A DNA stretch of 64,000 nt from Azotobacter vinelandii CA (GCF_000380335.1 NC_021149.1:4454501-4518500); one strand, 5' to 3'. Positions 17,965 through 27,690 are shown, numbered from the stretch's first letter. Notes: generated from the letters alone by a model not told the origin. Made by a program: numbers and translations.

Positions 17965-19087
17965 AGGACAGCCAGCTCATCAGGCGCAGGAAGGCGCGGC
18001 CGAGCGGATTGAGCGGATTGCCGCGGCGGGGAAAGGCCATCACCTCGGCCTGGCCACCGATGCGCAGCGCCCGGCGATCGCTCAGCTCGCCCGGCGCGAA
18101 CTCGACGATCACCGGGAAACGCTGGGCGGCGCGCAGCCAGTCGCGCTCGTTCTGCACCGTCGGCAGGCTGCCGGGCGGATTGTCCTGGCCGACACCGACG
18201 CCGAAGCCGATGCTGCGCACGCGGCCCTCGAACAGGGTTCCGGGCAGGGCGTCGAGGACGATCGCCACCGGCGTGCCGGGTTCGAGATGGCCCAGGTTGT
18301 TTTCGGTCATCTCGGCACTGATCCACAGGTCGTCGATGGCGATCAGGGTCAGCACCGCCTTGCCGGCACCGGCGTACTGGCCGACCTCGGCGCGCAGGTC
18401 GGTGATCAGGCCGGCGGAGCTGGCGCGCACGCGGGTATTGGCCAGGTCGCGCTCGGCCTGCTCCAGGGCGGCGGCGGCGCTGCGCAGTTGGGCGTTGTCC
18501 GCACCGCTACCGCCCTCCTGCTCACGGGCGCGCTGGACCTCGGCATGGGCCGCGGCGACCTGGCTGACGGCCTGTTCCAGGGTCGCCCGGGCGACCTCCA
18601 GGCGGCGCAGGGAGATGGTGCCCGGGTCCTCGCGGTAGAGCCGTTCCAGGCGCTCGCTGTCCTGCCGGGCCTTGACCTCGTTGGCCTGCGCGGCGCGCAG
18701 CCCGGCCAGCGCGGCGTCGATGCCGGCGGTGCCGGCGCCGACCTGCCGGCGCACGTTCTCCAGTTCGGCGCGCGCCCGTTCGACGGCGATCCGGTAGGGT
18801 TCCGGATCCAGTTCGAAGAGCAGTTGTCCGGCCTCCACGTGCTGGTTGTCGCGTACTGCGACGCCGATCACGCGGCCGGCCACTTCGGGCGCGACCCCGA
18901 CCACCAGCGCTTCTACCCGGGCCTGCTGGGTGTAGGGGGTGTAGCGGTCGGCAAACAGATACCAGAGCAGGCTGAGGACGATCAGCGCGAGAGTCCAGCG
19001 CACGCCGCGACGGCTGGGATCGGCCGGCTCGGGGGCGGCGGGCGGCGGCGCGGGCGTCTCGATGGGGGGCTGCGAGGCTTCAGTCAT
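17954..19087 (-). CDS. HlyD-family efflux adaptor (EmrA-like)
   Basis: 377-residue membrane fusion protein. A proline-rich cytoplasmic N-terminus precedes one membrane anchor (ALIVLSLLWYLFADRYTPYT), then a biotinyl-lipoyl domain (VEALVVGVAPEVAGRV), a long alanine-rich coiled-coil hairpin (about 100-215) and the second lipoyl half and beta-barrel (DLWISAEMTENNLGHLEPG). It links the DUF2955 permease to the outer-membrane channel. It overlaps the channel gene by eight bases and the permease gene by eleven. Confidence 0.9.
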   Translation of the reverse strand: MTEASQPPIETPAPPPAAPEPADPSRRGVRWTLALIVLSLLWYLFADRYTPYTQQARVEALVVGVAPEVAGRVIGVAVRDNQHVEAGQLLFELDPEPYRIAVERARAELENVRRQVGAGTAGIDAALAGLRAAQANEVKARQDSERLERLYREDPGTISLRRLEVARATLEQAVSQVAAAHAEVQRAREQEGGSGADNAQLRSAAAALEQAERDLANTRVRASSAGLITDLRAEVGQYAGAGKAVLTLIAIDDLWISAEMTENNLGHLEPGTPVAIVLDALPGTLFEGRVRSIGFGVGVGQDNPPGSLPTVQNERDWLRAAQRFPVIVEFAPGELSDRRALRIGGQAEVMAFPRRGNPLNPLGRAFLRLMSWLSYAY

Positions 19088-20600
19088 GGCTGTCCGCCTT
19101 GTCGGAAGAGGGGCTTACCTCGTCCAGCAGGTCGCCCCAGTCGGTGCGTTCGGCCATCTGTTCGCGGCTGGCCGCGTCGATGGGCGGGCGCTCGCTGTAC
19201 CAGCCGCCGCCGAGGGCCTTGTAGAGGTCGATCAGACTGTTGATCGCGGAGTTGCGGGTGACCAGGTAGCTGTCCTGCTGGGCCAGCAGGGCGCGCTGGG
19301 CGTCCAGTACACGCTGGAAGTCGGTGTAGCCCTCGCGGTACTGCGCGCTGGCCAGGGTCAAGGCGCGCTGGGCGCTGATCGACGCCTCGCGCAGAATGCG
19401 CTCGCGCTCCAGCGCCTTGACCAGCCCGGTGGCGGCGTCGTCAGCCTCACGCGCGGCCTGGCGCACCCGGTCGCGGTAGACCTCGATCAGTTGCTGCAGG
19501 CGGGCGTCCTGGACGCGCACGTTGTTGCGCATGCGGCCGTTGTCGAAGACGTTCCACAGCAGGCTGGGGCCGCCGATGAAATCGCGGGTATCCGAACTGC
19601 CGTCCAGCGAACTGGCCGACCAGCCGATGCTGCCCAGCAGGCTCAGGGACGGGTAGAGGTCGGTTTCGGCGAGGCCGACCTGGGCCGACTGCGCGGCCAC
19701 CTGCAGCTCGGCGGCGCGCACGTCCGGGCGACGCAGCAGCAGGTTGGCGGGCACGTCGTCGAGCAGGGCGCGGTCGAGCAGGGGCACCAGTCCCGTCTGC
19801 CGGGTGAGTTCTGGCAGCGCATCGGGCGGCTCCCCGACCAGTACCGAGAGGGCATTGCGCGTCTGCCGCACCAGGGCCTCGAACTCCGGCACCGTGCTCA
19901 GGGTGCCGAGGTACTGGGTCTTGGCCTGCTGCAGGTCGAGCTCGTCGCTGTTGCCGCTCAGGAACAGGCGCTCGGTGATCTCGAAGCTGCGCTTCTGTCG
20001 CTCGGTGTTTTCGCGAGCGATGCGCAGGCGGGCCTCGGCGGTGCGCAGGACGAAATAGGTTTGCGCGACCTGGGCACGCAGCAGCACGAGGACGTCCTGA
20101 TAGTCGGCCTGGGCGGCGAAGTAGGCGGCGTCGGCGGACTCGATGGCGCGGCTGTAGCGGCCCCAGAAGTCGAGTTCCCAGCCGATGCTGAAGCCGGCGT
20201 CGTACTGCCAGGCATGGCGGTCCTGCGGCAGACGGCCGCCATACTGGTGACGGTCGAGGTAGAGCGCCTCGGCAGTGACTTGGCGCAACTGGGGACTGAG
20301 GCCGCTCAGGGCGATACCGAGCCGCGCCCGGGCTTCCAGGATGCGCAGGCCGGCGATGCGCAGGTCCGGATTGTGCTCATCGGCATGGGCGATCAGCCGG
20401 TCGAGCAACGGATCGCCGAGGCCCGTCCACCACTGGCGGTTGTCTGGTTGCACGCGCATGGCGCTGGCCCGGGCCAGCATCTCGCTGTCCCAGTGATCGA
20501 CCCAGGCTTCGCGGGGCGACTGGAAGTCCGGTCCCAGACGGATGCAGCCGCCCAGGACAGAGGCCGCGAGCAGCAGCGAGGGGCTGCGCCAGAGCTTCAT
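19080..20600 (-). CDS. Outer-membrane efflux lipoprotein, NodT/OprM family
   Basis: 506 residues. A signal peptide with lipobox LGGC is followed by the RND-type outer-membrane factor repeat: WWTGLGDPLLDRLI, ELDFWGR, LLRRPDVRAAE (the family signature) and GWYSERPP near the end. It forms the trimeric outer-membrane duct of the DUF2955/HlyD system. The ATG at 20600 gives a correct signal peptide; the frame remains open further upstream through a copy of another gene's promoter. The pump may also be shared with other inner-membrane systems such as the RND pair at 1.8-6.3 kb. Confidence 0.9.
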   Translation of the reverse strand: MKLWRSPSLLLAASVLGGCIRLGPDFQSPREAWVDHWDSEMLARASAMRVQPDNRQWWTGLGDPLLDRLIAHADEHNPDLRIAGLRILEARARLGIALSGLSPQLRQVTAEALYLDRHQYGGRLPQDRHAWQYDAGFSIGWELDFWGRYSRAIESADAAYFAAQADYQDVLVLLRAQVAQTYFVLRTAEARLRIARENTERQKRSFEITERLFLSGNSDELDLQQAKTQYLGTLSTVPEFEALVRQTRNALSVLVGEPPDALPELTRQTGLVPLLDRALLDDVPANLLLRRPDVRAAELQVAAQSAQVGLAETDLYPSLSLLGSIGWSASSLDGSSDTRDFIGGPSLLWNVFDNGRMRNNVRVQDARLQQLIEVYRDRVRQAAREADDAATGLVKALERERILREASISAQRALTLASAQYREGYTDFQRVLDAQRALLAQQDSYLVTRNSAINSLIDLYKALGGGWYSERPPIDAASREQMAERTDWGDLLDEVSPSSDKADSHD

Positions 20601-20635
20601 GTCGGCGGGGTCGAGCGAACGGCGAGCGCCTAGGG

Positions 20636-20804
20636 CCGGTTTCCGGAGCATTGCCGGTCGGCAGGGGATTTCGGCGACATGAAAAGTCCCTTTCGTGGCT
20701 GCACGGCGCGTCCTGTCCGGGCGGTCTGGGCGACTCGTCGAGAGTCGGACCGAATGCTTCCGCTGGGGCTTCTGGGGGCTGATAGAGCATAGTTCAGGCC
20801 GGCG
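20636..20804. repeat. Direct repeat copy B: promoter region duplicated upstream of the efflux operon
   Basis: Diverged copy of 16266-16441. It retains the beginning of the AI-2E open frame as a 16-codon leftover (complement 20630-20680, MSPKSPADRQC) that ends 29 bases before the outer-membrane channel start. The likely consequence is that the efflux operon uses a promoter copied from the AI-2E gene. Confidence 0.78.
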
Positions 20805-20886
20805 ATTGCCAATCCCGGCGACTCCTGAGAAAAAGCCGCCTACCGGGGCAGCCCCTAACGGGCCGCCGACTGAACGAGAGCGAGCG

Positions 20887-21228
20887 ATGAGCAGCGAACT
20901 GCAGATCGAGGACATCCAGCCGGGCGACGGCAAGGCAGTGGTCAAGGGCGCCCTGATCACCACCCAGTACAACGGCTATCTGGAGGACGGCACCAAGTTC
21001 GACTCCTCCTACGATCGCGGCAAGCCCTTCCAGTGCGTGATCGGCACCGGCCGCGTGATCAAGGGCTGGGACCAGGGGCTGATGGGCATGCGGGTCGGCG
21101 GCAAGCGCAGGCTCTTCGTGCCGGCCCGCCTCGCCTACGGCGAGCGGCAGGTCGGTGCGCAGATCAAGCCGAACTCGAACCTGATCTTCGAGATCGAGCT
21201 ACTGGAAGTGCTGACGCGGGACGACTGA
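20887..21228 (+). CDS. FKBP-type peptidyl-prolyl cis-trans isomerase
   Basis: 113-residue single-domain FKBP. Motifs seen are YNGYLEDGTKFDSSYDRGKPF, VIKGWDQGLMGMRVGGKRRL, VPARLAYGER and NLIFEIELLEV, covering the active-site pocket. No signal peptide, so it is cytoplasmic. The ATG at 20887 lies after GAGCGAGCG and gives the minimal family length. It is divergent from the efflux operon and converges with the ABC exporter gene. Confidence 0.93.
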   Translation: MSSELQIEDIQPGDGKAVVKGALITTQYNGYLEDGTKFDSSYDRGKPFQCVIGTGRVIKGWDQGLMGMRVGGKRRLFVPARLAYGERQVGAQIKPNSNLIFEIELLEVLTRDD

Positions 21229-21276
21229 GGGCGTCCCGCCGCCCGAAGGCTCCGGGGACGCCCGGCGGGGCGTCGG

Positions 21277-23037
21277 TCAGTGCGCGGGCGCGTCGCTGCC
21301 CGGCCTGGCGATGGCCGTTTCGGCCGGGACCCGGTCCGTCCCGCGCGGCCCCTTGACGCACGAGAGCCGTCCGTCCTGCAGGCGGTAAACCTGGTCGGCG
21401 ATGTCGATCAGCGCCGGCCGGTGCGAGACGGCGATGACGGTGATCGCCGGGGTCAGCGCCTTGAGCGTCTGGCAGATCGCCTCCTCCGACTCCGGGTCGA
21501 GGGCGCTGGTCGCTTCATCCAGGATCAGCAACCGCGGCCGGTGGGCCAGCGCGCGGGCGATGACGATGCGCTGGCGCTGGCCGCCGGACAGCTTGCCGCC
21601 CCGCTCGCCGACAATCGTCTGCATGCCCTGGGGAGACTTTTCCACGAACTCCCAGGCGCCGGCCTGGCGCAGGGCGCGCTCCGCATCCGCGATCGTCAGG
21701 GCCGGATCGCCGAGGGTCACGTTGGCCAGGATGCTGTCGTGGAGCAGCAGGGTTTCCTGCGGCACGTAGCCGATCAGCCGCCGCCAGCGCTGGCGGTCCA
21801 GTTCCTCCAGGGGAACGCCGTCGACCCGGATGCCGCCGGACTGCGGGGCCAGCAGCACGCAGAGCAGGTCGAGCAGCGTGGTCTTGCCCGCCCCCGAGGG
21901 CCCGACCAGGCTGGTGAAGCTGCCTGCCGGAATCCTCAGGTCGACCCCGTCGAGGATCGTTCGCTCGCCATAGTCGAAGGACACGCGCTCGAAGACGATG
22001 GCCTCCCGCAGGCTGGGAACCCGCTTGCCGCCGCCCGGCTCGGCGTCGGCCTGGGCGGTTTCGATCGCTTTCTGCAGCGCCCAGTAGGCGCTTTCCTGGG
22101 AAGCGACGCGCTGGTAGCGCTGCTGGACCTTGTGCAGCAGGCTGAGGATGCGCACCACCAGGAAGATCAGCACCATCACCGACGACAGCGGCAGCTTCAG
22201 CACGACCAGCCCCGCATAGAGCCCGCCCGCCGCGAGAATCGCCAGCATCGGCCCCTGCAGCGCCCTGAGGGCCTCGCGGCTCATGACCTCGTGCTCCATC
22301 GCCTCGTTGAGCTGGTCGACCCGATGCCGCAGCAGCGAGTCGGCGATGTCCTCGCGGGCCATGGCCTTGAGCGGCTTGACCGAGCCCAGGGTGTCGGTCA
22401 GGTGCGCCAGCAACTCGCGCATCAGGCGGGTCTGGCTCTTGCCGGCATGGCGCGAGGTCTTCACCAGCTTCTGCAGGGCCAGCAGCAGGAAGACGCCCAG
22501 AATCAGGGAAAGGACGGCCGCCTGCCAGGACACGAACAGGGCGATGACCATGTAGACCATGGCCTGGATGAACAGGGCCAGGGCGTTGGCGGCGTGCTCG
22601 TAGGCGGTGGAGGCGCGAGAGGCCTCGGTGGCGACGGAGTTGGCCAGCGCACCCGTCGGCTGGCGCAGGTAATACTCCCAGCGGCTGCCGAGCAGGGCGC
22701 GGATCAGGGCGACGCGCAGGTCGGTGGCGACATGCGCCACGGTATAGCCGACCTGGCGGTTGCCCAGCAGGACCAGCGCGCTGCTGATGACCATGCCCAG
22801 CACCATCACGCTCATCATGGTCACGACGGTCGGCTCCAGGCCGAACAACTGCAGGATGGCGATGACCTCCAGGGAAAACTCCGAGTGCGTCTCATCGCCC
22901 AACGCCACCGACAGCAGGGGCAGCAGGGTGGTCAGGCCGACGCCTTCGGCGAGACCGGCCAGGAACAGGCTGATCAGCATGAGCGCCGTACGCGCGGGAT
23001 AGGTTCGACCAAAGGCAAGCAGAATACGCATGGTCAT
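21277..23037 (-). CDS. MsbA-like ABC exporter, fused membrane and ATPase domains
   Basis: 586 residues with a six-helix exporter domain (about 1-310) and a nucleotide-binding domain (about 345-565): Walker A GPSGAGKTTLL, signature LSGGQRQR, Walker B LLILDEAT, and switch histidine SHR. It lies 84 bases downstream of the serine palmitoyltransferase gene on the same strand, so it is probably part of the sphingolipid operon and may flip ceramide or its phosphorylated form across the inner membrane, as MsbA does for lipid A. That assignment is inference; exporters of this type also carry peptides and drugs. Confidence 0.88.
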   Translation of the reverse strand: MTMRILLAFGRTYPARTALMLISLFLAGLAEGVGLTTLLPLLSVALGDETHSEFSLEVIAILQLFGLEPTVVTMMSVMVLGMVISSALVLLGNRQVGYTVAHVATDLRVALIRALLGSRWEYYLRQPTGALANSVATEASRASTAYEHAANALALFIQAMVYMVIALFVSWQAAVLSLILGVFLLLALQKLVKTSRHAGKSQTRLMRELLAHLTDTLGSVKPLKAMAREDIADSLLRHRVDQLNEAMEHEVMSREALRALQGPMLAILAAGGLYAGLVVLKLPLSSVMVLIFLVVRILSLLHKVQQRYQRVASQESAYWALQKAIETAQADAEPGGGKRVPSLREAIVFERVSFDYGERTILDGVDLRIPAGSFTSLVGPSGAGKTTLLDLLCVLLAPQSGGIRVDGVPLEELDRQRWRRLIGYVPQETLLLHDSILANVTLGDPALTIADAERALRQAGAWEFVEKSPQGMQTIVGERGGKLSGGQRQRIVIARALAHRPRLLILDEATSALDPESEEAICQTLKALTPAITVIAVSHRPALIDIADQVYRLQDGRLSCVKGPRGTDRVPAETAIARPGSDAPAH

Positions 23038-23121
23038 CCTTCAGAAAAAAAGCATCCCGGCTGCTCGACGCGCAGCCGGTATCCGCGGGAAAAGCCAGGG
23101 CGGCCGGCGAGGCCGGCCCCT

Positions 23122-24330
23122 TCAGGCGCCGGCCATAGCCTTGGCGGCGGGGGCTCGCAGCGCGGCGAAGGCCTGGATGATGCGCTCGATCTGTTCGGGC
23201 GTGTGCGCGGCGCTGACGCTGCAACGCACCAGCGCCTGGCCGCCGGGAGTCGCCAAAGGCGGCACCAGGTTCACGTACACACCCCGTTCGATGAGGTTCT
23301 CCCAGAAGGCCACGCCCTCCTCGGGCGAGCCCAGCAGCACGGGGACGATCGGGCTCGGCTGCGGACCGATCCGGTATCCCAGGGCCGCCAGCCCCCGGTA
23401 CAGCTGCCGCGCGTTGCTCCACAGGCGCTCGCGCAACTCCGGGCGGCTGCGCAGCGCCTGCAGGGCGGCGCGCACCGAGGCGATGGCCGAAGGCGACGGC
23501 GAGGCGGTGAAGATGTACGGGCGGCTCGCGCAGCGCAGCAGGTCCATGTCCGGGTGATGGCTGGCCGCGAAGCCGCCGATCGCCCCCAGGCTCTTGCTGA
23601 AGGTGCCCGTGACGATGTCCACCTCCGCCTCGACGCCCAGCTCCTCGGCCAGGCCACGGCCATGGGTGCCCAGCACGCCGACCGAGTGGGCCTCGTCGAC
23701 CAGCAGGTAACCGCCCAGGCGCTGCTTGATCTCGACGATCTCCCGCAGGGGCGCCTGGTCGCCCAGCATGCTGTAGATGCCCTCCACCAGGATCAGGGCG
23801 GTGCGGGCGCGTTCGCCGAGCCGGCGCATGCGCCGCTCCAGGTCGGCCGCATCGTTGTGGCGGAAGCGGATGACCTGGGCGCCGCCCAGCTTGCAGGCAT
23901 CGTAGATGCTCGCATGGCAGTCCGCGTCGAGCAGCACGATATCCTCCGGACCGGCCAGGGCACCGATGACGCCGAGGTTCCCCATGTAGCCGGTGGAGAA
24001 GACGATCACCGAACGGCGCGCGAAGAAGTCGGCCAGTTCGGCCTCCAGGGCCATGTGGCTGCCATAGCTGCCATTGGCCATGCGCGAACCGGTGGTCCCG
24101 GTTCCCTGGTCCTCGAGCGCCTGCTGCGCCGCCTGGATGCAGTCGGGGTCGAAGGTCAGCCCCAGGTAGTTATTGGTACCGGCCAGGATCACCCGGTGAT
24201 CGCCGATACGTCCCTCGGTGGGGGAAAGGATTTCGTCGATGCGCGTGCCGAACGGATTGAGACGTCCCTGCATCAGGTCGGCGCGAGCCTGCGCCAACTT
24301 CCCGAACTTATCGAACAAGGCCATCGGCAT
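23122..24330 (-). CDS. spt: Serine palmitoyltransferase-like alpha-oxoamine synthase
   Basis: 402-residue PLP enzyme, expected to condense L-serine with an acyl thioester to 3-ketosphinganine, the first step of sphingoid base synthesis. Visible residues are His139 in DCHASIYD, Asp212 and His215 in DEAHS, and the Schiff-base Lys246 in GTFSKSLG. Against my memory of Sphingomonas SPT the match is close: SPTE, TFDPD, GTGTTGSRM.NG, VFSTGYM, EGIYSMLGD and SRPYIFTAS, stronger than to BioF or KBL. The loop before the conserved VRCS lacks the Arg-Pro-Pro seen in Sphingomonas SPT (here VPPLATP). It overlaps the acyl carrier gene by 23 bases. Cysteate-using CapA of sulfonolipid synthesis is the main alternative. 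Confidence 0.88.
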   Translation of the reverse strand: MPMALFDKFGKLAQARADLMQGRLNPFGTRIDEILSPTEGRIGDHRVILAGTNNYLGLTFDPDCIQAAQQALEDQGTGTTGSRMANGSYGSHMALEAELADFFARRSVIVFSTGYMGNLGVIGALAGPEDIVLLDADCHASIYDACKLGGAQVIRFRHNDAADLERRMRRLGERARTALILVEGIYSMLGDQAPLREIVEIKQRLGGYLLVDEAHSVGVLGTHGRGLAEELGVEAEVDIVTGTFSKSLGAIGGFAASHHPDMDLLRCASRPYIFTASPSPSAIASVRAALQALRSRPELRERLWSNARQLYRGLAALGYRIGPQPSPIVPVLLGSPEEGVAFWENLIERGVYVNLVPPLATPGGQALVRCSVSAAHTPEQIERIIQAFAALRAPAAKAMAGA

Positions 24331-24577
24331 GCTCCGTCAGCGAAAAGACAGCCCGTGCCAGTTCGGCGGGAGTATGCACGTCTGCCAGGATGTTCAAAGG
24401 AATGGAGATATCGAACGCGTCCTCGAGTTCCATCAGCAGGTCCATGACCTTGATGGAATCCAGGCCAAGTTCCTGCCGCAGGTCGATATCCGGGTGCAAT
24501 GGCGTTCCGGGCGGAGCCATGGGTCTCAGATAGGCCAAAAGCCGCTCCAGTATTTGTTCCTGGGAAATCATGGTCAA
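24308..24577 (-). CDS. Acyl carrier protein of the sphingolipid operon
   Basis: 89-residue ACP. The phosphopantetheine serine is in LGLDSIKVMD (Ser41), with the acidic recognition helix MELEDAFDISIP following. It lies between the reductase and serine palmitoyltransferase genes and overlaps the latter, so it probably delivers the acyl chain to the synthase, as in Caulobacter and Sphingomonas sphingolipid loci that carry a dedicated ACP. The start may be the ATG six bases downstream (MISQEQ). Confidence 0.9.
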   Translation of the reverse strand: MTMISQEQILERLLAYLRPMAPPGTPLHPDIDLRQELGLDSIKVMDLLMELEDAFDISIPLNILADVHTPAELARAVFSLTEHADGLVR

Positions 24578-24611
24578 ACCTCTATCGATTCTGGAGATGC
24601 TTCTCGCCAGA

Positions 24612-25523
24612 CTAGAACCAGTGCTCTCGCAAGGCGTTTTGCAGCACTATCCGGGGCTCCCATCCCAAGGCCTGGCGAACGGCTTCGTTGCTGCAGGACC
24701 AATCGGGATGGGTCAACTCTCCCACCTTCGCCGGTGTCAACATGGGGGCACGGCCGCTCAGGCGCGAAACGAGCAGGTTGGCTTGGGCGAGCCCCTTCAG
24801 GAGTGGCATCGGAACCCTGATCCGGCGCACCGGGTTCCCGCGAATCTCCGCAGCGATGGCGGCAATGCTGTTCCAATCGTAACCGTCCGGCTGACAATCG
24901 TTCAGTTCGTAGGTGGCGGCAGGCGCCTGCGGCGACTCCAGCCACTTCCGCACGGCGCATGCCAGATCCTCGACGTGCAGCAGGCTGAGCCGCGCGCCGT
25001 CCTGTCCCGGCGTGAACAGCCAGCCACGCAGCAGCCACTCGAAGATGGGGCGCATCTCCCGGTCGCCCGGACCGTACACCGCCGTGGGCCTGAACACCGT
25101 CACGGCGATCTCCCCGGCCGCCTGCCCGACCCGGCGCTCCGCCTCGAACTTCGAGCGGGCATACCAGGACAGGTGCGGATGCCGGGCCGCCAGCGACGAC
25201 AGCAACAGGAAGCGCTCGCAACGGCCGCCGTTCCGGGCTGCCTCGATCAGGCGCAGGCTGCCGTCGACGTTGACCCGCTCGAAATGCCCGGGCGCAGCGC
25301 CGCGCACCGCACCGGCGCAATGGATGACCGCATCCGCCCCGGCGACCAGCCTGGCCAGGGCGTCTTCGTCCTCGAGGGTTCCGCGCACCCACTCGGTACC
25401 GTCCTCGAAGCCGTCCCGCTGGCGGCTCAGGGCGCGCAGCGGCACGCCCGCCCGGGTCAGATGCCGGCGCAGGACGCTGCCGATGAAGCCGGTCGCCCCC
25501 GTCAGGGCAACGGTGTACGCCAC
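24612..25523 (-). CDS. cerR: NAD-dependent epimerase/reductase, CerR-like ceramide reductase
   Basis: 303-residue extended SDR. It has the glycine motif TGATGFIG (8-15), a Ser-Ser pair at 109-110, and the catalytic Tyr121/Lys125 in WYARSK. In Caulobacter a homologue in the same position reduces the 3-keto group after N-acylation (CerR). Here the gene follows the acyl-AMP ligase stop by only seven bases and precedes the ACP by 34, so function by context is strong. Without context it could be any sugar-nucleotide epimerase-type enzyme. Confidence 0.82.
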   Translation of the reverse strand: MAYTVALTGATGFIGSVLRRHLTRAGVPLRALSRQRDGFEDGTEWVRGTLEDEDALARLVAGADAVIHCAGAVRGAAPGHFERVNVDGSLRLIEAARNGGRCERFLLLSSLAARHPHLSWYARSKFEAERRVGQAAGEIAVTVFRPTAVYGPGDREMRPIFEWLLRGWLFTPGQDGARLSLLHVEDLACAVRKWLESPQAPAATYELNDCQPDGYDWNSIAAIAAEIRGNPVRRIRVPMPLLKGLAQANLLVSRLSGRAPMLTPAKVGELTHPDWSCSNEAVRQALGWEPRIVLQNALREHWF

Positions 25524-25530
25524 GGTCCGC

Positions 25531-27276
25531 TTACCCGCAGACCACGGACAGCCCGGACGCGGACTGTGCCTGCGCCAGGAAACGCTTGCGTGCCTCGGCT
25601 CGCGAGGGCTTGCCCGACGAGGTGCGCGGCAGGGAGTGGGGCGGTACCAGTTCCACGAGGGCGGAGAGGCTGAATTCGCTGCTGATCAGCCCGACCAGCG
25701 TGCGTACCAGCCGTTCGCGCCGCTCCGGGTCGAGGAGCCGGCACTGGACCTGCACCACGACCTGTGGATCGGGAGACGCGGGAACGAGAAAGGCGATCAC
25801 GTCGCCCGAACGGATCTCCGGCTGGGATTCGACCAGGTACTCGATGTCCTGCGGCCAGATGTTCCGGCCGCGCACGATCAAAAGATCCTTCTGCCGGCCG
25901 GTGACGAACAGTTCGCCCCCGCTCAGGTAGCCGAGATCGCCGGTATCCAGCCAGCCGTCGTCCAGCGCCGCCTGCGTGGACTCCTCGTCGCGGAAGTAGC
26001 CCGACATTATGCTCGGCCCCTGCAGCATCACCCGCCCGACCCGGCGCTCCGGCAGCGGCTGCCCGGCCTCGTCGCGGATTTCCAGGCGGTGCCCGGGAAG
26101 CACGGCGCCGCAGTTGACGAAGGCGCTGGCCTAGCTTTCCTCGCCGTCGAAGGGTACCGCCATCGACCGGTGCTCCAGGGCGTGGCGCTCGATGCGCTCC
26201 ACCCGGACCCCCGCGCCGAGGCGGCCGAAACAGGCGCCCAGCGTGCACTCGGCCAGGCCATAGGAGGGCAGGAAGGCCGTCCGCGCGAAGCCCGCCGGCG
26301 CGAACTGCTCGGCGAAGCGCTCCAGCACATCCGCGCGAATCGGCTCCGCGCCGATGCCGGCGACCCGCCAGCTGGACAGATCGAACTGACCCACTTCGCT
26401 CTCCCGGGCGCGGCGGGTGCACAGGTCGTAGCCGAAGGGCGGCGCGAACGAGATGGTGCCACGGCCCCGGCTGATCAGGTTGAGCCACTGGCGGGGGCGC
26501 ATGGCGAAATCCTGGGTGCGCAGGTAGTCCACCGACATCTGGAAGGCCATCGGCCCCAGTACGAAGCCCACCAGCCCCATGTCGTGATAGAAGGGCAGCC
26601 AGGAAACGCAACGGTCGTCGGGACGCACGTCCAGCGCGTCGCGAATCATTCCCCGCAGGTTGGCCATGGCCGCGCGCTGCGTCACCACGACCCCGCGCGG
26701 AAAGCGGGTGCTCCCCGAGGTGTATTGCAGATAGGCGACCTCGTCCGGCCGCGAAGGCTCCAGTTCCACCTGCGGAACGGCCCAGGCCTTCAGTTCCTCG
26801 ACCGAACCGACGAACCGCATGGGGGAGGAGCCGACCGCCTCCTGCGCGAACGGCAGCCAGGCGGCCGGGGCCAGGACGACGGCCGGCTCGCAGCTCTTCA
26901 GCAGTGCGGCGAGTTTCTCGACATAGGCGGCGTGGCTGCCCAGTCCGGACGGAATGGGCAGGGGCACCGGAATGAAGCCGGCGTACTGGCAGCCGTAGAA
27001 GGCCTCCACGAACCCCGGCTCGGTATCGGCGATCAGGGCCACCCGGTCGCCCCGGCGCAGCCCGGCCCCCTGGAGGCGCCTGGCCAGGTCCAGCGCCTGC
27101 CGCCGCAGTTCGGCGTAGGGGACGACGGCCGTCAGGCGGCAGCGCCCGTCGTGGAAGTTCAGGCCGGTGTGTCCCTGGGCTGCGTAATCGAGGGCCTCTG
27201 CAAGGGTCGGAAAGTCAGCCAGGCGCTGGGCCAGAGAGTTTTGCGTAGGAGTTGCAGACATAGCGGGTTTGGCCAT
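25531..27276 (-). pseudogene. Fatty-acyl-AMP ligase / acyl-CoA synthetase split by an in-frame amber codon
   Basis: One continuous frame of 582 codons broken only by a TAG at complement 26131-26133 (codon 382). Before it lies the adenylation core with YTSGSTRFPRG (P-loop) and PFYHDMGLVG; after it come VNCGAVLPGH, WLDTGDLGY, GRQKDLLIVRGRN and the C-terminal catalytic lysine in TSSGKPSR. Family alignment suggests the stop replaces a Gln (CAG to TAG). The ATG at 27276 has AGGA eight bases upstream. The product would load a fatty acid on the operon ACP or CoA. The truncated protein lacks about 200 residues and should be inactive unless suppressed; sequencing error is possible. Confidence 0.85.
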
Positions 27277-27690
27277 TATTCCAGTCCTGGCATTTTTCAG
27301 CGCGACAACCGTTCCTTGCAGCGGACCGTTCAGCAAGGCCTGCAGCATCTGGAATCACAAAAATCAACGGGGCGAGATTGAACACGATCAGCTCAGAGTA
27401 GTCCATTCCGACCGCTCAAACAGTCGGGTAGACAAAATGATGACCGGGAAGTTACCCCTCCCGGCTTCGACTCAGGCGCCCTATATACCTCAATTTCGAC
27501 TACACTTGCCTCTTTTTTACTCAACGCCGCCCCAGAATAACCATTCCAGAAAGGATGAAAAACGCCATGCGCTTCCGGAACCGCCACGCCATGTCCCCCA
27601 GGCGGCATGCGGCTCCGACCAGCGAAGCACACGGTTTCGCGTCCCGTCGGCAAGCGGCCAGGAACAGCCACCAGCGTTAGGAGCCCGGGA
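27277..27690. promoter_or_regulatory. Divergent promoter region of the two sphingolipid transcription units
   Basis: 414 bases between the leftward acyl-AMP ligase and the rightward ceramide synthase. It is noticeably AT-richer than the flanks, with a run CCTATATACC and TTTTTTACT around 27480-27520, as expected for promoters firing both ways. A 41-codon basic frame (27555-27680) ends in a TAG that overlaps the AGGAG of the next gene; it has no properly spaced ribosome site of its own and may be chance. I see no recognisable operator. Confidence 0.5.

Noticed and set aside
27555-27680. 41-codon basic leader peptide before the ceramide synthase gene
   Set aside because: The stop overlaps the next ribosome site, which is suggestive, but no ribosome site is properly spaced before any of its ATGs and the sequence is not conserved to my knowledge.
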